Of a stretch of DNA of 64,000 nt, positions 24,749 to 33,786 are shown piece after piece. Where the stretch lies: the NCBI RefSeq assembly GCF_003337275.1, contig NZ_QPJQ01000016.1:1-64000 (forward strand). The letters are read 5' to 3'. A program made the translations under genes and the position numbers. How positions within the stretch are numbered: position 1 is the first letter of the stretch; each line of letters begins with the position of its first letter. The notes under the pieces were generated by a model. It was given only the letters and a program-made list of their open reading frames with translations, had not been told where the DNA came from and did no database searches. The stretch comes from Marinomonas foliarum. GTDB taxonomy: Bacteria > Pseudomonadota > Gammaproteobacteria > Pseudomonadales > Marinomonadaceae.

Positions 24749-25665
24749 AAGTATTAATAGTTGATGACACTAATACAGATCGTTTGCTGCTTAAGTTGCA
24801 TCTATCGAAGTTGGGTTACCGAACGATAGAGGCTAGTAATGGTAAAGAGGCCATAGAGCAATTTATAGCGAATTCAGATGATTTGGATCTGATCTTAATG
24901 GACGTGCAAATGCCTTATTTGAATGGTTTTGATGCGGTCCGGTCTATCCGTGATATACAAGAACAACAAAAACAGGAATGGCTTCCTGTGATTTTTTTAA
25001 GTGCGAGTGCGGAAGACGATGATGTTGAAGATGGCATTTTAGCGGGTGGTGATGATTACCTTATTAAGCCTATTAGCCAGAAAATTTTGTCAGCTAAAAT
25101 GTTAGCTATGCAACGTATTGCAGATATGAGACGACGGTTAGTTGAGTCTAATTTAGTGCTTGAAGAATTGGCTTCAACTGATCACTTAACGGGGGTTGCA
25201 AACCGTCGTGCTTTTGAGGTTATGTTAGAGCGAGAAATGTCATTTACGCGCCGCTATGGTGTACCTATGGCGTGTGCGATATTTGATCTTGATAAGTTTA
25301 AAATGGTCAACGATACCTACGGTCATGACGCGGGAGATGCCGTGCTTGTGGAAGTAGTACGTCGCATCACGAAAAACCTAAGAGATGGTGATGCTATTGG
25401 CCGTTTAGGAGGGGAAGAGTTTGGCATGATTTTGCCAAAAATGCCTGTGGATGAGGTACTTGCGGCGTTTGAAAGATATCGCGCAATTGTCGCAGAGCAC
25501 CCTGTAATACATGAGGGTGTTGAGATTCCTATAACGGCCAGTATTGGTGTGGCAGAATATACAGGAAAGAAAGAAGATAAACTTGCTCTACTAAAGCGTG
25601 CCGATGAATGCTTGTATGAAGCAAAAGAGACGGGTCGCAATAAAGTCGTATATTACGCAGGATAA
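24739..25665 (+). CDS. Response regulator with diguanylate cyclase output (REC-GGDEF)
   Basis: This 308-residue protein has an N-terminal receiver (about 3-122; DD acidic pair in LIVDDTNTD, phospho-Asp in LILMDVQMP, Lys in DDYLIKPIS). A GGDEF domain (about 140-305) has the active-site motif GGEEF (RLGGEEFGMILP), an active variant. It should make cyclic di-GMP when phosphorylated by the upstream hybrid kinase, with which it overlaps by 10 bases. There is no obvious RxxD inhibitory site immediately before GGEEF (the sequence there is DAIGRLGGEEF). A strong terminator follows. Confidence 0.93.
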   Translation: MPMKVLIVDDTNTDRLLLKLHLSKLGYRTIEASNGKEAIEQFIANSDDLDLILMDVQMPYLNGFDAVRSIRDIQEQQKQEWLPVIFLSASAEDDDVEDGILAGGDDYLIKPISQKILSAKMLAMQRIADMRRRLVESNLVLEELASTDHLTGVANRRAFEVMLEREMSFTRRYGVPMACAIFDLDKFKMVNDTYGHDAGDAVLVEVVRRITKNLRDGDAIGRLGGEEFGMILPKMPVDEVLAAFERYRAIVAEHPVIHEGVEIPITASIGVAEYTGKKEDKLALLKRADECLYEAKETGRNKVVYYAG

Positions 25666-25694
25666 GCCGATTTATTCTGCGTAATCATCATTTA

Positions 25695-25739
25695 AGCATA
25701 AAAGGCCGACAATCTTATCGACTGTCGGCCTTTTATGCT
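25695..25739. terminator. Bidirectional terminator between the REC-GGDEF gene and leuA
   Basis: A perfect 17-bp stem (25695-25711 with 25723-25739) with an 11-base loop lies between convergent genes. A-rich and T-rich ends allow it to work from both sides. Confidence 0.9.
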
Positions 25740-25758
25740 TTCTATTTAGCTAAAGTGT

Positions 25759-27432
25759 TTAGGCTACAGCAGAATCTGTATTTTCAATAATCTTCTGATT
25801 TACTGTGGCTAATAGTGCTTGGATAGAAGCAGATACAATGTCGTTGTCGATGGCAACGCCATTGTAACGATCACCGTTGATGTTGGCTTGAACATAAGCG
25901 ATCGCTTGTGAATCACTGCCGACAGTCAATGCGTGCTCTTGGTACTGGATAATATCCACTCTCATATTGAAGTGCTTACCTAGTGCTTCGCTAAAGGCGG
26001 ACAATGCGCCGTTACCGTCACCAGTAATTTTGACTGAGGTATTATTTCCGACCAAATCTGCATGAACGGTATCTACGTCATCTTTTGCAAGGTCGTATTT
26101 GCCCAATTTATATGGCGTTGTTCCCGTCATGAAGCTGCTTTCGAACAAGTCTTTCATGGATTCTGCGTTGACAACACCACCGTCTTTTTCCGCAAACTGC
26201 TGAACAATAGGGCTAAACTCTACCTGCAACCAGCGTGGTAATGCCAAGCCGTATTCTTGCTCAAGAGTATACGCAACACCGCCTTTGCCAGACTGGCTGT
26301 TCACGCGAATGACTTCTTGGTAGCTACGACCGACATCGCGTGGATCGATTGGCAAGTAAGCCACGTCCCAAGGTTTGTCGTCTGTTTGGTTGGCTAAGCA
26401 TTTCTTAATCGCATCTTGATGAGAGCCAGAGAAAGCGGTGAACACCAATTCACCTGCGTATGGGTGACGCGGATGAACTTGTAGCAAGGTGCATGCTTGA
26501 ACCACACTTATGATGCGGTCCATATCACCCAACGCCAACTCTGGATCAATACCTTGGCTGTATATGTTCATCGCCATAGTAACTATGTCCATGTTGCCTG
26601 TGCGCTCGCCGTTACCTAGCAATGTGCCTTCAATACGGTCTGCACCAGCCATTACGCCTAATTCGGCTGCCGCTACGCCACAACCTCGGTCATTGTGTGT
26701 ATGCAAGCTTACAATTATGCTGTCACGTTGTTTAACGTTACGGCAGAAATACTCAATTTGGTCTGCGTAGCGGTTAGGAGTAGATACTTCTACCGTAGCT
26801 GGCAAATTGATAATAATTTTGTTGTCTGGCGTTGGTTGCCAAACATCTGCTACTGCATCGCATACTTCAATGGCGTAGTCGATTTCTGTGCCAGTAAAGC
26901 TTTCAGGTGAGTATTGGAATACCCACTCTGTTTCTGGGTGCTTAGCAGCATGTTCTTTTACGCATTTAGCGCCATTTACTGCGATCTTTTTAATGCCTTC
27001 CATGTCCATACGGAACACTTGTTCACGCTGTGTTGTAGATGTCGAATTGTAAACGTGGACAATGGCTTTTTTGGCGCCTTTTAATGATTCATAGGTGCGC
27101 TCAATCAATTCTGGGCGCGCTTGAGTCAATACTTGGATGTAAACATCATCTGGCACTTGATCTTCTTCGATCAACCAGCGGACAAAGTCAAAATCCAATT
27201 GAGAAGCGGCAGGGAAACCCACTTCAATTTCTTTAAAGCCAACATCTACTAGTAGGGCAAAAAATTGTTTCTTTTGTTCCACAGTCATTGGCTCAACCAA
27301 AGCTTGGTTGCCATCACGTAGGTCGACACTAGACCAAATTGGGGCTTTAGTGATTTCTTTGTCAGGCCAAGTACGGTTTGCAATAGCGACTGGCTTGAAT
27401 GACGTGTACTTTGTATGGTCAAAAGACGACAT
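25759..27432 (-). CDS. leuA: 2-isopropylmalate synthase
   Basis: This protein of about 557 residues catalyses the first committed step to leucine, condensing acetyl-CoA with 2-oxoisovalerate. It belongs to the long LeuA type seen in Pseudomonas. Motifs are WSSVDLRDGNQAL (metal Asp), the GFKEIEVGFPAAS segment, SLHTHNDRGCGVAAAELG (metal-binding HxH) and LLGNGERTGN. The C-terminal regulatory domain (about 430-557) senses leucine. The start at 27432 has AAGGA close upstream; 27 further open codons do not look like LeuA. It is divergent from an Lrp/AsnC gene. I see no T-box or leucine-rich leader. Confidence 0.95.
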   Translation of the reverse strand: MSSFDHTKYTSFKPVAIANRTWPDKEITKAPIWSSVDLRDGNQALVEPMTVEQKKQFFALLVDVGFKEIEVGFPAASQLDFDFVRWLIEEDQVPDDVYIQVLTQARPELIERTYESLKGAKKAIVHVYNSTSTTQREQVFRMDMEGIKKIAVNGAKCVKEHAAKHPETEWVFQYSPESFTGTEIDYAIEVCDAVADVWQPTPDNKIIINLPATVEVSTPNRYADQIEYFCRNVKQRDSIIVSLHTHNDRGCGVAAAELGVMAGADRIEGTLLGNGERTGNMDIVTMAMNIYSQGIDPELALGDMDRIISVVQACTLLQVHPRHPYAGELVFTAFSGSHQDAIKKCLANQTDDKPWDVAYLPIDPRDVGRSYQEVIRVNSQSGKGGVAYTLEQEYGLALPRWLQVEFSPIVQQFAEKDGGVVNAESMKDLFESSFMTGTTPYKLGKYDLAKDDVDTVHADLVGNNTSVKITGDGNGALSAFSEALGKHFNMRVDIIQYQEHALTVGSDSQAIAYVQANINGDRYNGVAIDNDIVSASIQALLATVNQKIIENTDSAVA

Positions 27433-27645
27433 GATCTTGTCCTTATTAATAGGAGGTCGGTAAACCCCGTTGTTATTTGCGCGTCTTGAGTAGACGCTTT
27501 CTTTTGTTAGCATTTTTTATTTCTTCATTTTGTATAGTGTAAACAAAAAAGATGAGTAAAAGATTGCGTTTTTTATGGAATTTTCAATTCAAATAGAATT
27601 ATATTGCGTAACTAAGAATAAAATTAGCGATTTGGAGTTGCGATA

Positions 27646-28119
27646 ATGGGTTTTGATAAAATTGACTTGAGTATATTGCGAGAGTTGCAGCAAGATTCTA
27701 GCTTAACTAATCAGGACTTGGCTGACCGGGTTGGTTTGTCCGCCTCACCTTGTCTGCGGCGAGTGAAGGCGCTTGAAGACATTGGAGTGATAGACCGTAA
27801 GGTGACTATTTTAAAAAAGTCTAGCCTGGGTCTTAAGTTGACCGCGTTTTTGCAGATTAGTATGGACCGACACACACCAGATCGATTTAGTGTGTTTGAA
27901 GAAGAGGTGGACGCTTTTCCAGAAGTGAGAAATTGTAATTTGGTGACTGGACAAAACTGCGATTACCTATTGGAAGTCGTGGTCGAGGATATGGAAAAGT
28001 ACCATGATTTTTTGTTAGGAAAGCTGACACGTATACCAGGTGTCACGGGTGTGCAGTCGAGCTTTTTGTTGCGTAGTGTGAAAGAGAGTACTGCTTTGCC
28101 TTTGGATCATCTGATTTAG
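27646..28119 (+). CDS. Lrp/AsnC-family transcriptional regulator
   Basis: This 157-residue protein has an N-terminal HTH (about 4-60; [21 protein letters not shown] and [15 protein letters not shown]). A RAM/AsnC ligand domain (about 68-150) follows. Length and layout fit the small single-gene Lrp types that respond to one amino acid. It is divergent from leuA with 213 bp between the starts, which suggests, without proving, control of leuA and of itself by leucine or a related amino acid. The global Lrp is usually longer (about 164) and very highly conserved. Confidence 0.87.
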   Translation: MGFDKIDLSILRELQQDSSLTNQDLADRVGLSASPCLRRVKALEDIGVIDRKVTILKKSSLGLKLTAFLQISMDRHTPDRFSVFEEEVDAFPEVRNCNLVTGQNCDYLLEVVVEDMEKYHDFLLGKLTRIPGVTGVQSSFLLRSVKESTALPLDHLI

Positions 28120-28217
28120 AAGGTTTTTCCTTATTTAGCATTGATATTTTTGCTTTCGACCAAATTAATGGATGTTATACTATTACAGTGAAAAAAGTCC
28201 CTAGTAGAGAAGATGTG

Positions 28218-28826
28218 ATGAGCGATTTGACAATTAAGCGTCGAGTGATGATTCCCGTGAGGGCTGGCGACGTGATGGCGGAGTTTATTTCCTTTGATGG
28301 CGATGACTCAGGCAAAGAACATATTGGGATATTTTTTGAAGGAACACAGACAAAAGACGTCAATAGCATTCCGTTGGTTCGTCTGCATTCAGAGTGTTTG
28401 ACCGGTGATGTCTTTGGTTCTGGACGCTGCGACTGTGGTGAGCAATTAGACGAGGCCATAGACCTTATTAATGAGCAGGGCGGGTACATTCTTTATTTAC
28501 GCCAAGAAGGCCGTGGTATTGGCTTATACGCAAAACTGGAAGCGTATGCTTTGCAAGATAAAGGCTATGATACGTATCAGGCCAACGAGATGCTGCATTT
28601 GCCAGATGATGGTCGTGATTTTGGTGTGGCAGCAGAAATGTTGAAAGCACTAGGTGTTAATAAAGTGCGTTTGTTGACCAATAACCCAGATAAAGCGCAA
28701 CAACTTATCGAGCACGGAATTTCCGTTGCTGAATTAGTACCAACAAAAGTACATGTTAATCAGCATAATCGTTTGTATTTAGAAACTAAAGCGAAGCGTA
28801 AACTCCATACATTGAAGTTTGATTGA
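28218..28826 (+). CDS. ribA: GTP cyclohydrolase II
   Basis: This protein of about 202 residues opens GTP to the first pyrimidine intermediate of riboflavin synthesis. It has the zinc-binding cysteines of [18 protein letters not shown], the catalytic segment [11 protein letters not shown] and [14 protein letters not shown], all typical of RibA. An ATG at 28218 with a GAGAAG site is preferred over an upstream in-frame GTG at 28188. It stands alone, with no ribB, ribE or ribH here and no FMN riboswitch upstream. It is not fused to RibB. A terminator follows. Confidence 0.93.
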   Translation: MSDLTIKRRVMIPVRAGDVMAEFISFDGDDSGKEHIGIFFEGTQTKDVNSIPLVRLHSECLTGDVFGSGRCDCGEQLDEAIDLINEQGGYILYLRQEGRGIGLYAKLEAYALQDKGYDTYQANEMLHLPDDGRDFGVAAEMLKALGVNKVRLLTNNPDKAQQLIEHGISVAELVPTKVHVNQHNRLYLETKAKRKLHTLKFD

Positions 28827-28851
28827 CTTTCGTAATGTGCAAAGTGAAAAA

Positions 28852-28884
28852 CAAGAAAGGCGCTTTAAGCGCCTTTCTTGTTTT
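28852..28884. terminator. Terminator between ribA and srmB
   Basis: A perfect 13-bp stem (CAAGAAAGGCGCT pairing with AGCGCCTTTCTTG, within 28852-28880) with a short loop and a T-run separates the convergent genes. Confidence 0.9.
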
Positions 28885-28905
28885 TGTTGCTAATTTATTT
28901 AGCCT

Positions 28906-30111
28906 TTATTTTTTGCTTGGCGCTGGTTTTTTCTTTTTCTTCTTGCTACTTGGCGAACGAGCTTTTGTTTTTGCTTCTAGCCCTTCTATACGACCAAATT
29001 TAATATTGGCTTGCATGAAGCGCTGAATCTTCTCGATCATTGGTAAATCGTTAATATCGATTAATGAGATGCAATCACCAGGCTCGCCTTCACGTGAAGC
29101 TCGACCTGCGCGGTGAATATAGGAATCCGCTTTGCGTGGTAGACGCAAGTTAATTACTGTGTTGATTTCAGGAAGATCGATACCGCGAGATGCCACATCG
29201 GTTGCGACCAATACTTGCAAGCGGCCACGTTTCATTTGTTTCATGTGCTCGCTGCGGTCGCCTTGTTTCATTTCACCGTGCAAGCCATCACACATTAAGC
29301 CCATTTTGCGAATACGTTGAACCCATACATCTACGTGCTCCCGATTAGAAACAAAGAGTACGGCTTGTTGAACGCGTTCTTGTGTTAATAAATGCTTTAG
29401 TATGGCTTCTTTGTGTTCTTCACTATCGACGCGGTAGGCCAATTGACGAATTTGGCTCGGTACCGTGCGTGCAGATTCACCAAGGCGAATCTGTTGAGTT
29501 TCGCTGTTTAATAGCGCGCTAGCAAAGCGGCCCATTTTTTCGCCCTCTAATGTGGCGGAAAACATTAGCGTTTGGTGTTCTGTTGGTAACTCTTTGGCGA
29601 TGTGGTTAATGGCATTAACGAACCCCATATCTAACATACGGTCAGCTTCGTCGATAACAAAGTAAGATACGTCTGTTAGGTCTAGCCATTGTTTATCGTC
29701 TAGTTCGACAAGTCGGCCAGGGGTGGCGACCAAAATATCACATGGTTCGCTTAGTTGTTGCTGCTGCATTCCATAGGGTGTGCCACCGATAATTAGGTGA
29801 GACTGAATGCGTGTGTGTTGCGTTAGCTGTTCTACGACATTGAAAATTTGACGTGCTAGCTCACGACTTGGCGCTAAAATTAGTACTTTTGGCGCCGTAG
29901 TAGATTGCTCATCACGGTCAAGAATATGTTGAATGGCTGGTGCACAAAATGCGATGGTTTTGCCTGTGCCAGTTGGTGCGGTTGCAAGGAGATCAGAGCC
30001 ATCTAAGGCAATTGGTATTGCTTGTTCTTGGATTTCCGTTGGGGTTTCAAAACCAAGATCACTAATGGCTTGTTCTATGGTGAAATCCAGATCTAATTCA
30101 GCAAATGACAT
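28906..30111 (-). CDS. srmB: DEAD-box ATP-dependent RNA helicase, SrmB-like
   Basis: This protein of about 401 residues has the Q motif (GFETPTEIQEQAIP), motif I ATAPTGTGKT, Ia PSRELARQ, Ib TPGRL, II DEAD (FVIDEADRMLDMGF), III SAT (MFSATLEGE), IV-V (ATDVASRGID) and VI HRAGRASR. A basic tail rich in Lys and Ser follows. The SATLEGE segment and the N-terminus (FAELDLDFTIEQAI) resemble E. coli SrmB, which helps assemble the 50S ribosomal subunit; RhlE-type is an alternative. It is shorter than E. coli SrmB (444). Start chosen at MSFAEL. Confidence 0.9.
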   Translation of the reverse strand: MSFAELDLDFTIEQAISDLGFETPTEIQEQAIPIALDGSDLLATAPTGTGKTIAFCAPAIQHILDRDEQSTTAPKVLILAPSRELARQIFNVVEQLTQHTRIQSHLIIGGTPYGMQQQQLSEPCDILVATPGRLVELDDKQWLDLTDVSYFVIDEADRMLDMGFVNAINHIAKELPTEHQTLMFSATLEGEKMGRFASALLNSETQQIRLGESARTVPSQIRQLAYRVDSEEHKEAILKHLLTQERVQQAVLFVSNREHVDVWVQRIRKMGLMCDGLHGEMKQGDRSEHMKQMKRGRLQVLVATDVASRGIDLPEINTVINLRLPRKADSYIHRAGRASREGEPGDCISLIDINDLPMIEKIQRFMQANIKFGRIEGLEAKTKARSPSSKKKKKKPAPSKK

Positions 30112-30342
30112 GTAAACTCTCTGTAGCGGGATAAGTAGCACGACCAACTATGGATATCATCAATTAACTATGAATCGCATAATGAATTTGGGCGTAGGAC
30201 CACTATAATGGACTGTAATGTCAATCATGATACCTTGTTTTCTGAGGATTCGAAATCTAAACCTCTGAAGTTGGCTTGATAAGTTAGACCCTTTGTATGC
30301 TTTGCTCTAAAATACATTCAAATATTGATAAGAAGACGATTT

Positions 30343-30903
30343 ATGTTGCTCTCGGATGAATTGGTCACAACCCAGACAATGACATGGGTAAAAGAGTTTA
30401 TTGTGGCATTAAATGTCTGTCCTTTCGCAAAGCGCGAAGTGGAGAGAGAAAGTGTGCGTTGTGTAGTGTTGCGATCAAAGAAGATGGATGTGGCATTAGA
30501 AGAATTAATGTCAGAGATTCAGTGGCTGGATGAGCACCCTGAGACGGAAACAACATTGCTGATATTCCCGACGCTATTTAAAGATTTTCATCGTTATTTG
30601 GATTTTGTCGAAACGGCTGAAGATCTTATGTTTGATCAGGAGTGTGAGGGGGTTTATCAATTAGCCACATTCCACCCTGATTATTGCTTCTCTGGTACGG
30701 AACCTGATGATGTTTCTAATTATACCAATCGTTCACCTTACCCAATGCTGCATTTATTGAGAGAAGCGAGTGTGGATAAGGCGATTGAGTTTTATGGCGA
30801 TACAACAGAGATACCAAATCAAAATATTGAAAAAATGGAAGAACTTGGGAAATCTGAATTAGACGTTATATTTGCTGGTTGTATGAAAGCTGATAATGAC
30901 TAA
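30343..30903 (+). CDS. DUF1415 family protein
   Basis: This protein of about 186 residues has features of DUF1415: an N-terminal TMTWVKEFIVALNVCPFAKRE segment (broken here into helix plus CPFA motif) and the later ATFHPDYCFSGTEPDD and TNRSPYPMLHLLREAS motifs. The conserved Cys, His and Asp residues hint at an enzyme or metal site, but no function is known to me. A downstream ATG with an AGAAGA site is preferred over the upstream TTG at 30325. It is followed by cvfB 81 bp later on the same strand. Confidence 0.88.
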   Translation: MLLSDELVTTQTMTWVKEFIVALNVCPFAKREVERESVRCVVLRSKKMDVALEELMSEIQWLDEHPETETTLLIFPTLFKDFHRYLDFVETAEDLMFDQECEGVYQLATFHPDYCFSGTEPDDVSNYTNRSPYPMLHLLREASVDKAIEFYGDTTEIPNQNIEKMEELGKSELDVIFAGCMKADND

Positions 30904-30983
30904 CTTATGATTTCGAAATGAACTATATTGTGCTTATTAATGAAGTGCGTATAGTGCGAAAAAAAATGCTTGCCGGAGAATTC

Positions 30984-31817
30984 ATGGCTACACAAATTGG
31001 GCGCTTAAATACATTAAGAGTCGTTAAAGAAAAAGATTTTGGTGTGTATTTGGACGCCGATCAACTAGGCGAAATTTTATTGCCTAAACGTTATGTGCCT
31101 AAAGGCGTTACGGTAGATGACGAGGTAGAGGTATTCGTCTATTTGGATTCAGATGATAAATTGATTTCAACCACTGAATTTCCCAAGGCTCAAGTTGGAG
31201 AGTTTGCTGCGTTAACGTCAATCGCAGTAAACCAAGTCGGGGCGTTTTTTGATTGGGGTTTACCTAAAGATTTATTGGTGCCTTTTAGTCAGCAGAAAAA
31301 CCGAGTTGAGGAAGGTGAAACGCATTTACTTTTCATCTACCTAGATCAAACCACAAATCGCATTGTGGCGACAACTAAAGTGGATGCCTTGCTGAACCGT
31401 GAAGAAGCGCCTTATCGTGTGGGTGATAAAGTGTCTATCATTATTGGTGATAAGACAAATATTGGTTTTAAGTGTGTTATTGATAACCGTTTTTGGGGTG
31501 TTTTGTTTTTTGAAGATGCATTTAGGCAGCTTCGAAAAGGTGAAAAGACAGTGGGCTTTATTAAGCAAATGCGCGAAGACGGGAAAATTGACTTAAGCTT
31601 GCAAGAAGTTGGCTACAAGAAAGTACGTAATATACTGGATGATATTCTGGACTATTTAGATGCTCATGGTGGTGAGTCACCATTGACAGATAAAGCGTCC
31701 CCAGAAGCCATTTATGCAGTGTTTAAAGTAAGTAAAGCTACCTATAAAAAAGCTTTGGGTGCGCTTTATAAAGAAAAGAAAATTTTGCTAACGAAAGAGA
31801 AAATCTCCAAAATCTAG
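30984..31817 (+). CDS. cvfB: CvfB/YitL-family S1-like RNA-binding protein
   Basis: This protein of about 277 residues has tandem S1-like OB folds (about 1-65, 66-130 and 135-205) and a C-terminal winged helix (about 215-277). This order fits CvfB of Gram-positive bacteria, an RNA-binding regulator. Motifs include FGVYLDADQLGEILLP and GAFFDWGLPKDLLVP. The ATG at 30984 has GGAG at six bases and replaces an upstream in-frame ATG at 30918. The role in this species is inferred from the family. It ends just before a terminator shared with panE. Confidence 0.88.
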   Translation: MATQIGRLNTLRVVKEKDFGVYLDADQLGEILLPKRYVPKGVTVDDEVEVFVYLDSDDKLISTTEFPKAQVGEFAALTSIAVNQVGAFFDWGLPKDLLVPFSQQKNRVEEGETHLLFIYLDQTTNRIVATTKVDALLNREEAPYRVGDKVSIIIGDKTNIGFKCVIDNRFWGVLFFEDAFRQLRKGEKTVGFIKQMREDGKIDLSLQEVGYKKVRNILDDILDYLDAHGGESPLTDKASPEAIYAVFKVSKATYKKALGALYKEKKILLTKEKISKI

Positions 31818-31833
31818 TGTTATATGATTTGAT

Positions 31834-31870
31834 AAAAAAGCTGCTAAGGAAGACTTAGCAGCTTTTTTTT
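31834..31870. terminator. Shared terminator of cvfB and panE
   Basis: A 15-bp stem (31834-31848 with 31854-31868) has A-runs and T-runs on both sides and a five-base loop. The panE stop codon lies inside the stem. Confidence 0.9.
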
Positions 31871-32791
31871 GACCTCTTCACGCTGTTCTGCATGAGCGAT
31901 ACCATCAAAAAACAAGCGTTGCACAGGCAGTTCAATAGGGCTGTTATCAAGTAAAAAACCAGAAATGAAACTGTTTTCAGTTTGGCGTTGCAATCGGATG
32001 TCTTCATGCATTGATGATCGATTTAGGCGGGTTAGTTGAGCAATGGTGTGAACTCTGTTCTTGAGGTTGTCTTGAGTTAGGTGTTGGCTTTCTTGTATGT
32101 AACTAAATTCTGGGTGGGTAAAGATACTAGATAATTCGAAGAGGGTGGCGTCGATAAGTGGTTTGTATTCGTCATTTAAAATGTCGCCATTATGGATGTT
32201 GAAGATGGCAGTAATAGGGTTAATTACGGCATTTACCGCCAGTTTTTCAAGCATTCGTTGGTGAATGTTAATAACCGTCATGCCTTCGATTGGAAATTCT
32301 TTGGCTGGGGTTGTGGGGCGCCATTGACCAAAGTAGGTGTCACCTAAGCCTGTGTGCTTAATGTGGTTGGCTTCAATTTTGAGTACGCCTTCGCTGGTGG
32401 TGCCAGCCCAAAGGGTTTGTGTTTCTAGTAGTTTGTTTTGAAGTTCTTCTTGCGCCCCTATGCCATTACAAAGGCAAGCAATATCTGCATCGTTTGTAAT
32501 GTGTGCTTCTACTTGGGTGAAAGCATTTGTGAGGTCAAAAGACTTAGTGCAGATTAGCACTTTATCGTATTGGTCGGCTAGCTCTTCAGCAGTAAAGCTT
32601 TTGATTCTATGTTTGGTCGTGCAAACCTGCTGTTGACCTTCTTCGTCAGTAAGCGATTCCAAGGTGATTTTCTTCCCAGGGCTCTCTGATCGATACACTA
32701 GATGGACTTTATTGCCGAGTTTTTCTAGCTTACAAGCCCAAAAAAGGCCGATAGCGCCAGCGCCGATGACTAGCCAAGGCGTATTCTTCAT
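31844..32791 (-). CDS. panE: 2-dehydropantoate 2-reductase (ketopantoate reductase)
   Basis: This 315-residue NADPH-dependent reductase makes pantoate for pantothenate and CoA synthesis. The N-terminal Rossmann motif is VIGAGAIGLFWACKL. The catalytic Lys is probably in the MLEKLAVNAVINPITAI segment, followed by the characteristic Asn and Glu region. The PanE group contains paralogues of unknown substrate, and the ApbA/PanE family is broad, so a side role is possible. It is convergent with cvfB and divergent from yajQ. Confidence 0.88.
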   Translation of the reverse strand: MKNTPWLVIGAGAIGLFWACKLEKLGNKVHLVYRSESPGKKITLESLTDEEGQQQVCTTKHRIKSFTAEELADQYDKVLICTKSFDLTNAFTQVEAHITNDADIACLCNGIGAQEELQNKLLETQTLWAGTTSEGVLKIEANHIKHTGLGDTYFGQWRPTTPAKEFPIEGMTVINIHQRMLEKLAVNAVINPITAIFNIHNGDILNDEYKPLIDATLFELSSIFTHPEFSYIQESQHLTQDNLKNRVHTIAQLTRLNRSSMHEDIRLQRQTENSFISGFLLDNSPIELPVQRLFFDGIAHAEQREEVKKKLLSLP

Positions 32792-32874
32792 AATAGGTTT
32801 CCATTAGGTGTTTTATTTCAATCCCTGTTATTATCGCTCCAAATTACCTTATTGAAAATGCAAAGGAGCAGAAA

Positions 32875-33360
32875 ATGCCATCATTTGACGTAGTATCTGA
32901 GTTGGATTGGCACGAAGTCAGCAACGCAGTCGATCAGGCTAACAGAGAAATTACAACGCGTTATGACTTTAAAGGCGTGAAAGCGCACTACGAAATTAAA
33001 GACAAGAAAAACGTTGTCATGGAAGCAGAGGCTGAACCTCAACTTCGCCAGATGTCTGATATTCTAAATCAAAAATTGGTTGGCCGTGGTATTGATTTGA
33101 AAAGTTTGGAAAAAGAAGATGTTGTGAAAGGAAATATGCGCGCATCTCAAGCGGTGAAAATGAAAGAAGGGCTTGAAACGGATGAGGCGAAAAAGATCGT
33201 GAAAATGATTAAAGACAGCAAAGCTAAAGTCCAAGCACAGATTCAAGGTGATCAATTGCGCGTCACAGGTAAGAAACGTGATGACCTGCAGCAAGTAATG
33301 GCGCTTTTACGCGGAGCTGATTTGGCGCAGCCGGTTCAATTTACTAATTTTAGAGACTAA
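32875..33360 (+). CDS. yajQ: YajQ-family nucleotide-binding protein
   Basis: This 161-residue protein of the YajQ/DUF520 family starts MPSFDVVSELDWHEVSNAVD, as family members do. It has two ferredoxin-like domains, with LVGRGIDLKSLEKED in the middle and DLQQVMALLRGADL near the end. Some members bind cyclic di-GMP and act with transcription factors; this would connect to the cyclase at 24.7 kb but is only an inference. Monocistronic, followed by a hairpin. Confidence 0.95.
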   Translation: MPSFDVVSELDWHEVSNAVDQANREITTRYDFKGVKAHYEIKDKKNVVMEAEAEPQLRQMSDILNQKLVGRGIDLKSLEKEDVVKGNMRASQAVKMKEGLETDEAKKIVKMIKDSKAKVQAQIQGDQLRVTGKKRDDLQQVMALLRGADLAQPVQFTNFRD

Positions 33361-33378
33361 AACTATTTTTTACGGAAG

Positions 33379-33408
33379 CGCTGCTAAATATTTAGTGGCG
33401 TTTTTTTA
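33379..33408 (+). terminator. Terminator after yajQ
   Basis: An 11-bp stem with two G-T pairs (GCGCTGCTAAA pairing with TTTAGTGGCGT) precedes seven T residues. It lies between yajQ and the convergent alkyltransferase-like gene. Confidence 0.75.
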
Positions 33409-33738
33409 TTTCAGTGTCGTGTGTTCATTCAGGGTGAGTTTGTTGCCAATAATGATCCAACCTTCTTTTTCCAACTTTTCTTTCTGTCTCAAATATCCAT
33501 CTGTATTCTCTGCGAAACTGATTCGTCGTTGAGCATTAACTACACGGTGCCAAGGTAACTTGGTGTCTTTAGGAAGTTTCTTCATTAGTTGTCCTACTTG
33601 TCTCCCATAACCTGGAAAGCCAGATTGCTTGGCTAATTCTCCATAAGCTATGCAGCTTCCATATGGTATTTCACTTAAAATGAGGAGTACTTGCGATTTA
33701 AAGTGCGTCATTGCTTGATTAATCAAAGGTATGCCCAT
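33406..33738 (-). CDS. Alkyltransferase-like (ATL) DNA-binding protein
   Basis: This 110-residue protein has the O6-alkylguanine transferase C-terminal fold. The HTH/arginine-finger region is seen in IPYGSCIAYGELAKQSGFPG and YGRQVGQLMKK. The active-site motif PCHRV of true transferases reads PWHRVV here, with Trp in place of the acceptor Cys. This defines the ATL class (as in E. coli YbaZ), which bind alkylated guanine and pass it to nucleotide excision repair rather than repairing it directly. Length fits. It is convergent with yajQ and divergent from fxsA. Confidence 0.92.
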   Translation of the reverse strand: MGIPLINQAMTHFKSQVLLILSEIPYGSCIAYGELAKQSGFPGYGRQVGQLMKKLPKDTKLPWHRVVNAQRRISFAENTDGYLRQKEKLEKEGWIIIGNKLTLNEHTTLK

Positions 33739-33786
33739 AGATAGAGATCAGTAAACGAGTTTGAGTATGACATAAAGAAGGTGAAT

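Noticed and set aside
27433-27513. 27-codon N-terminal extension of LeuA, or a leucine leader peptide
   Set aside because: It holds only one Leu codon and no attenuator stems, and the sequence is unlike LeuA N-termini; the ATG at 27432 has its own ribosome site.
28120-28217. FMN riboswitch before ribA
   Set aside because: The gap is under 100 bases and shows none of the conserved RFN-element segments.
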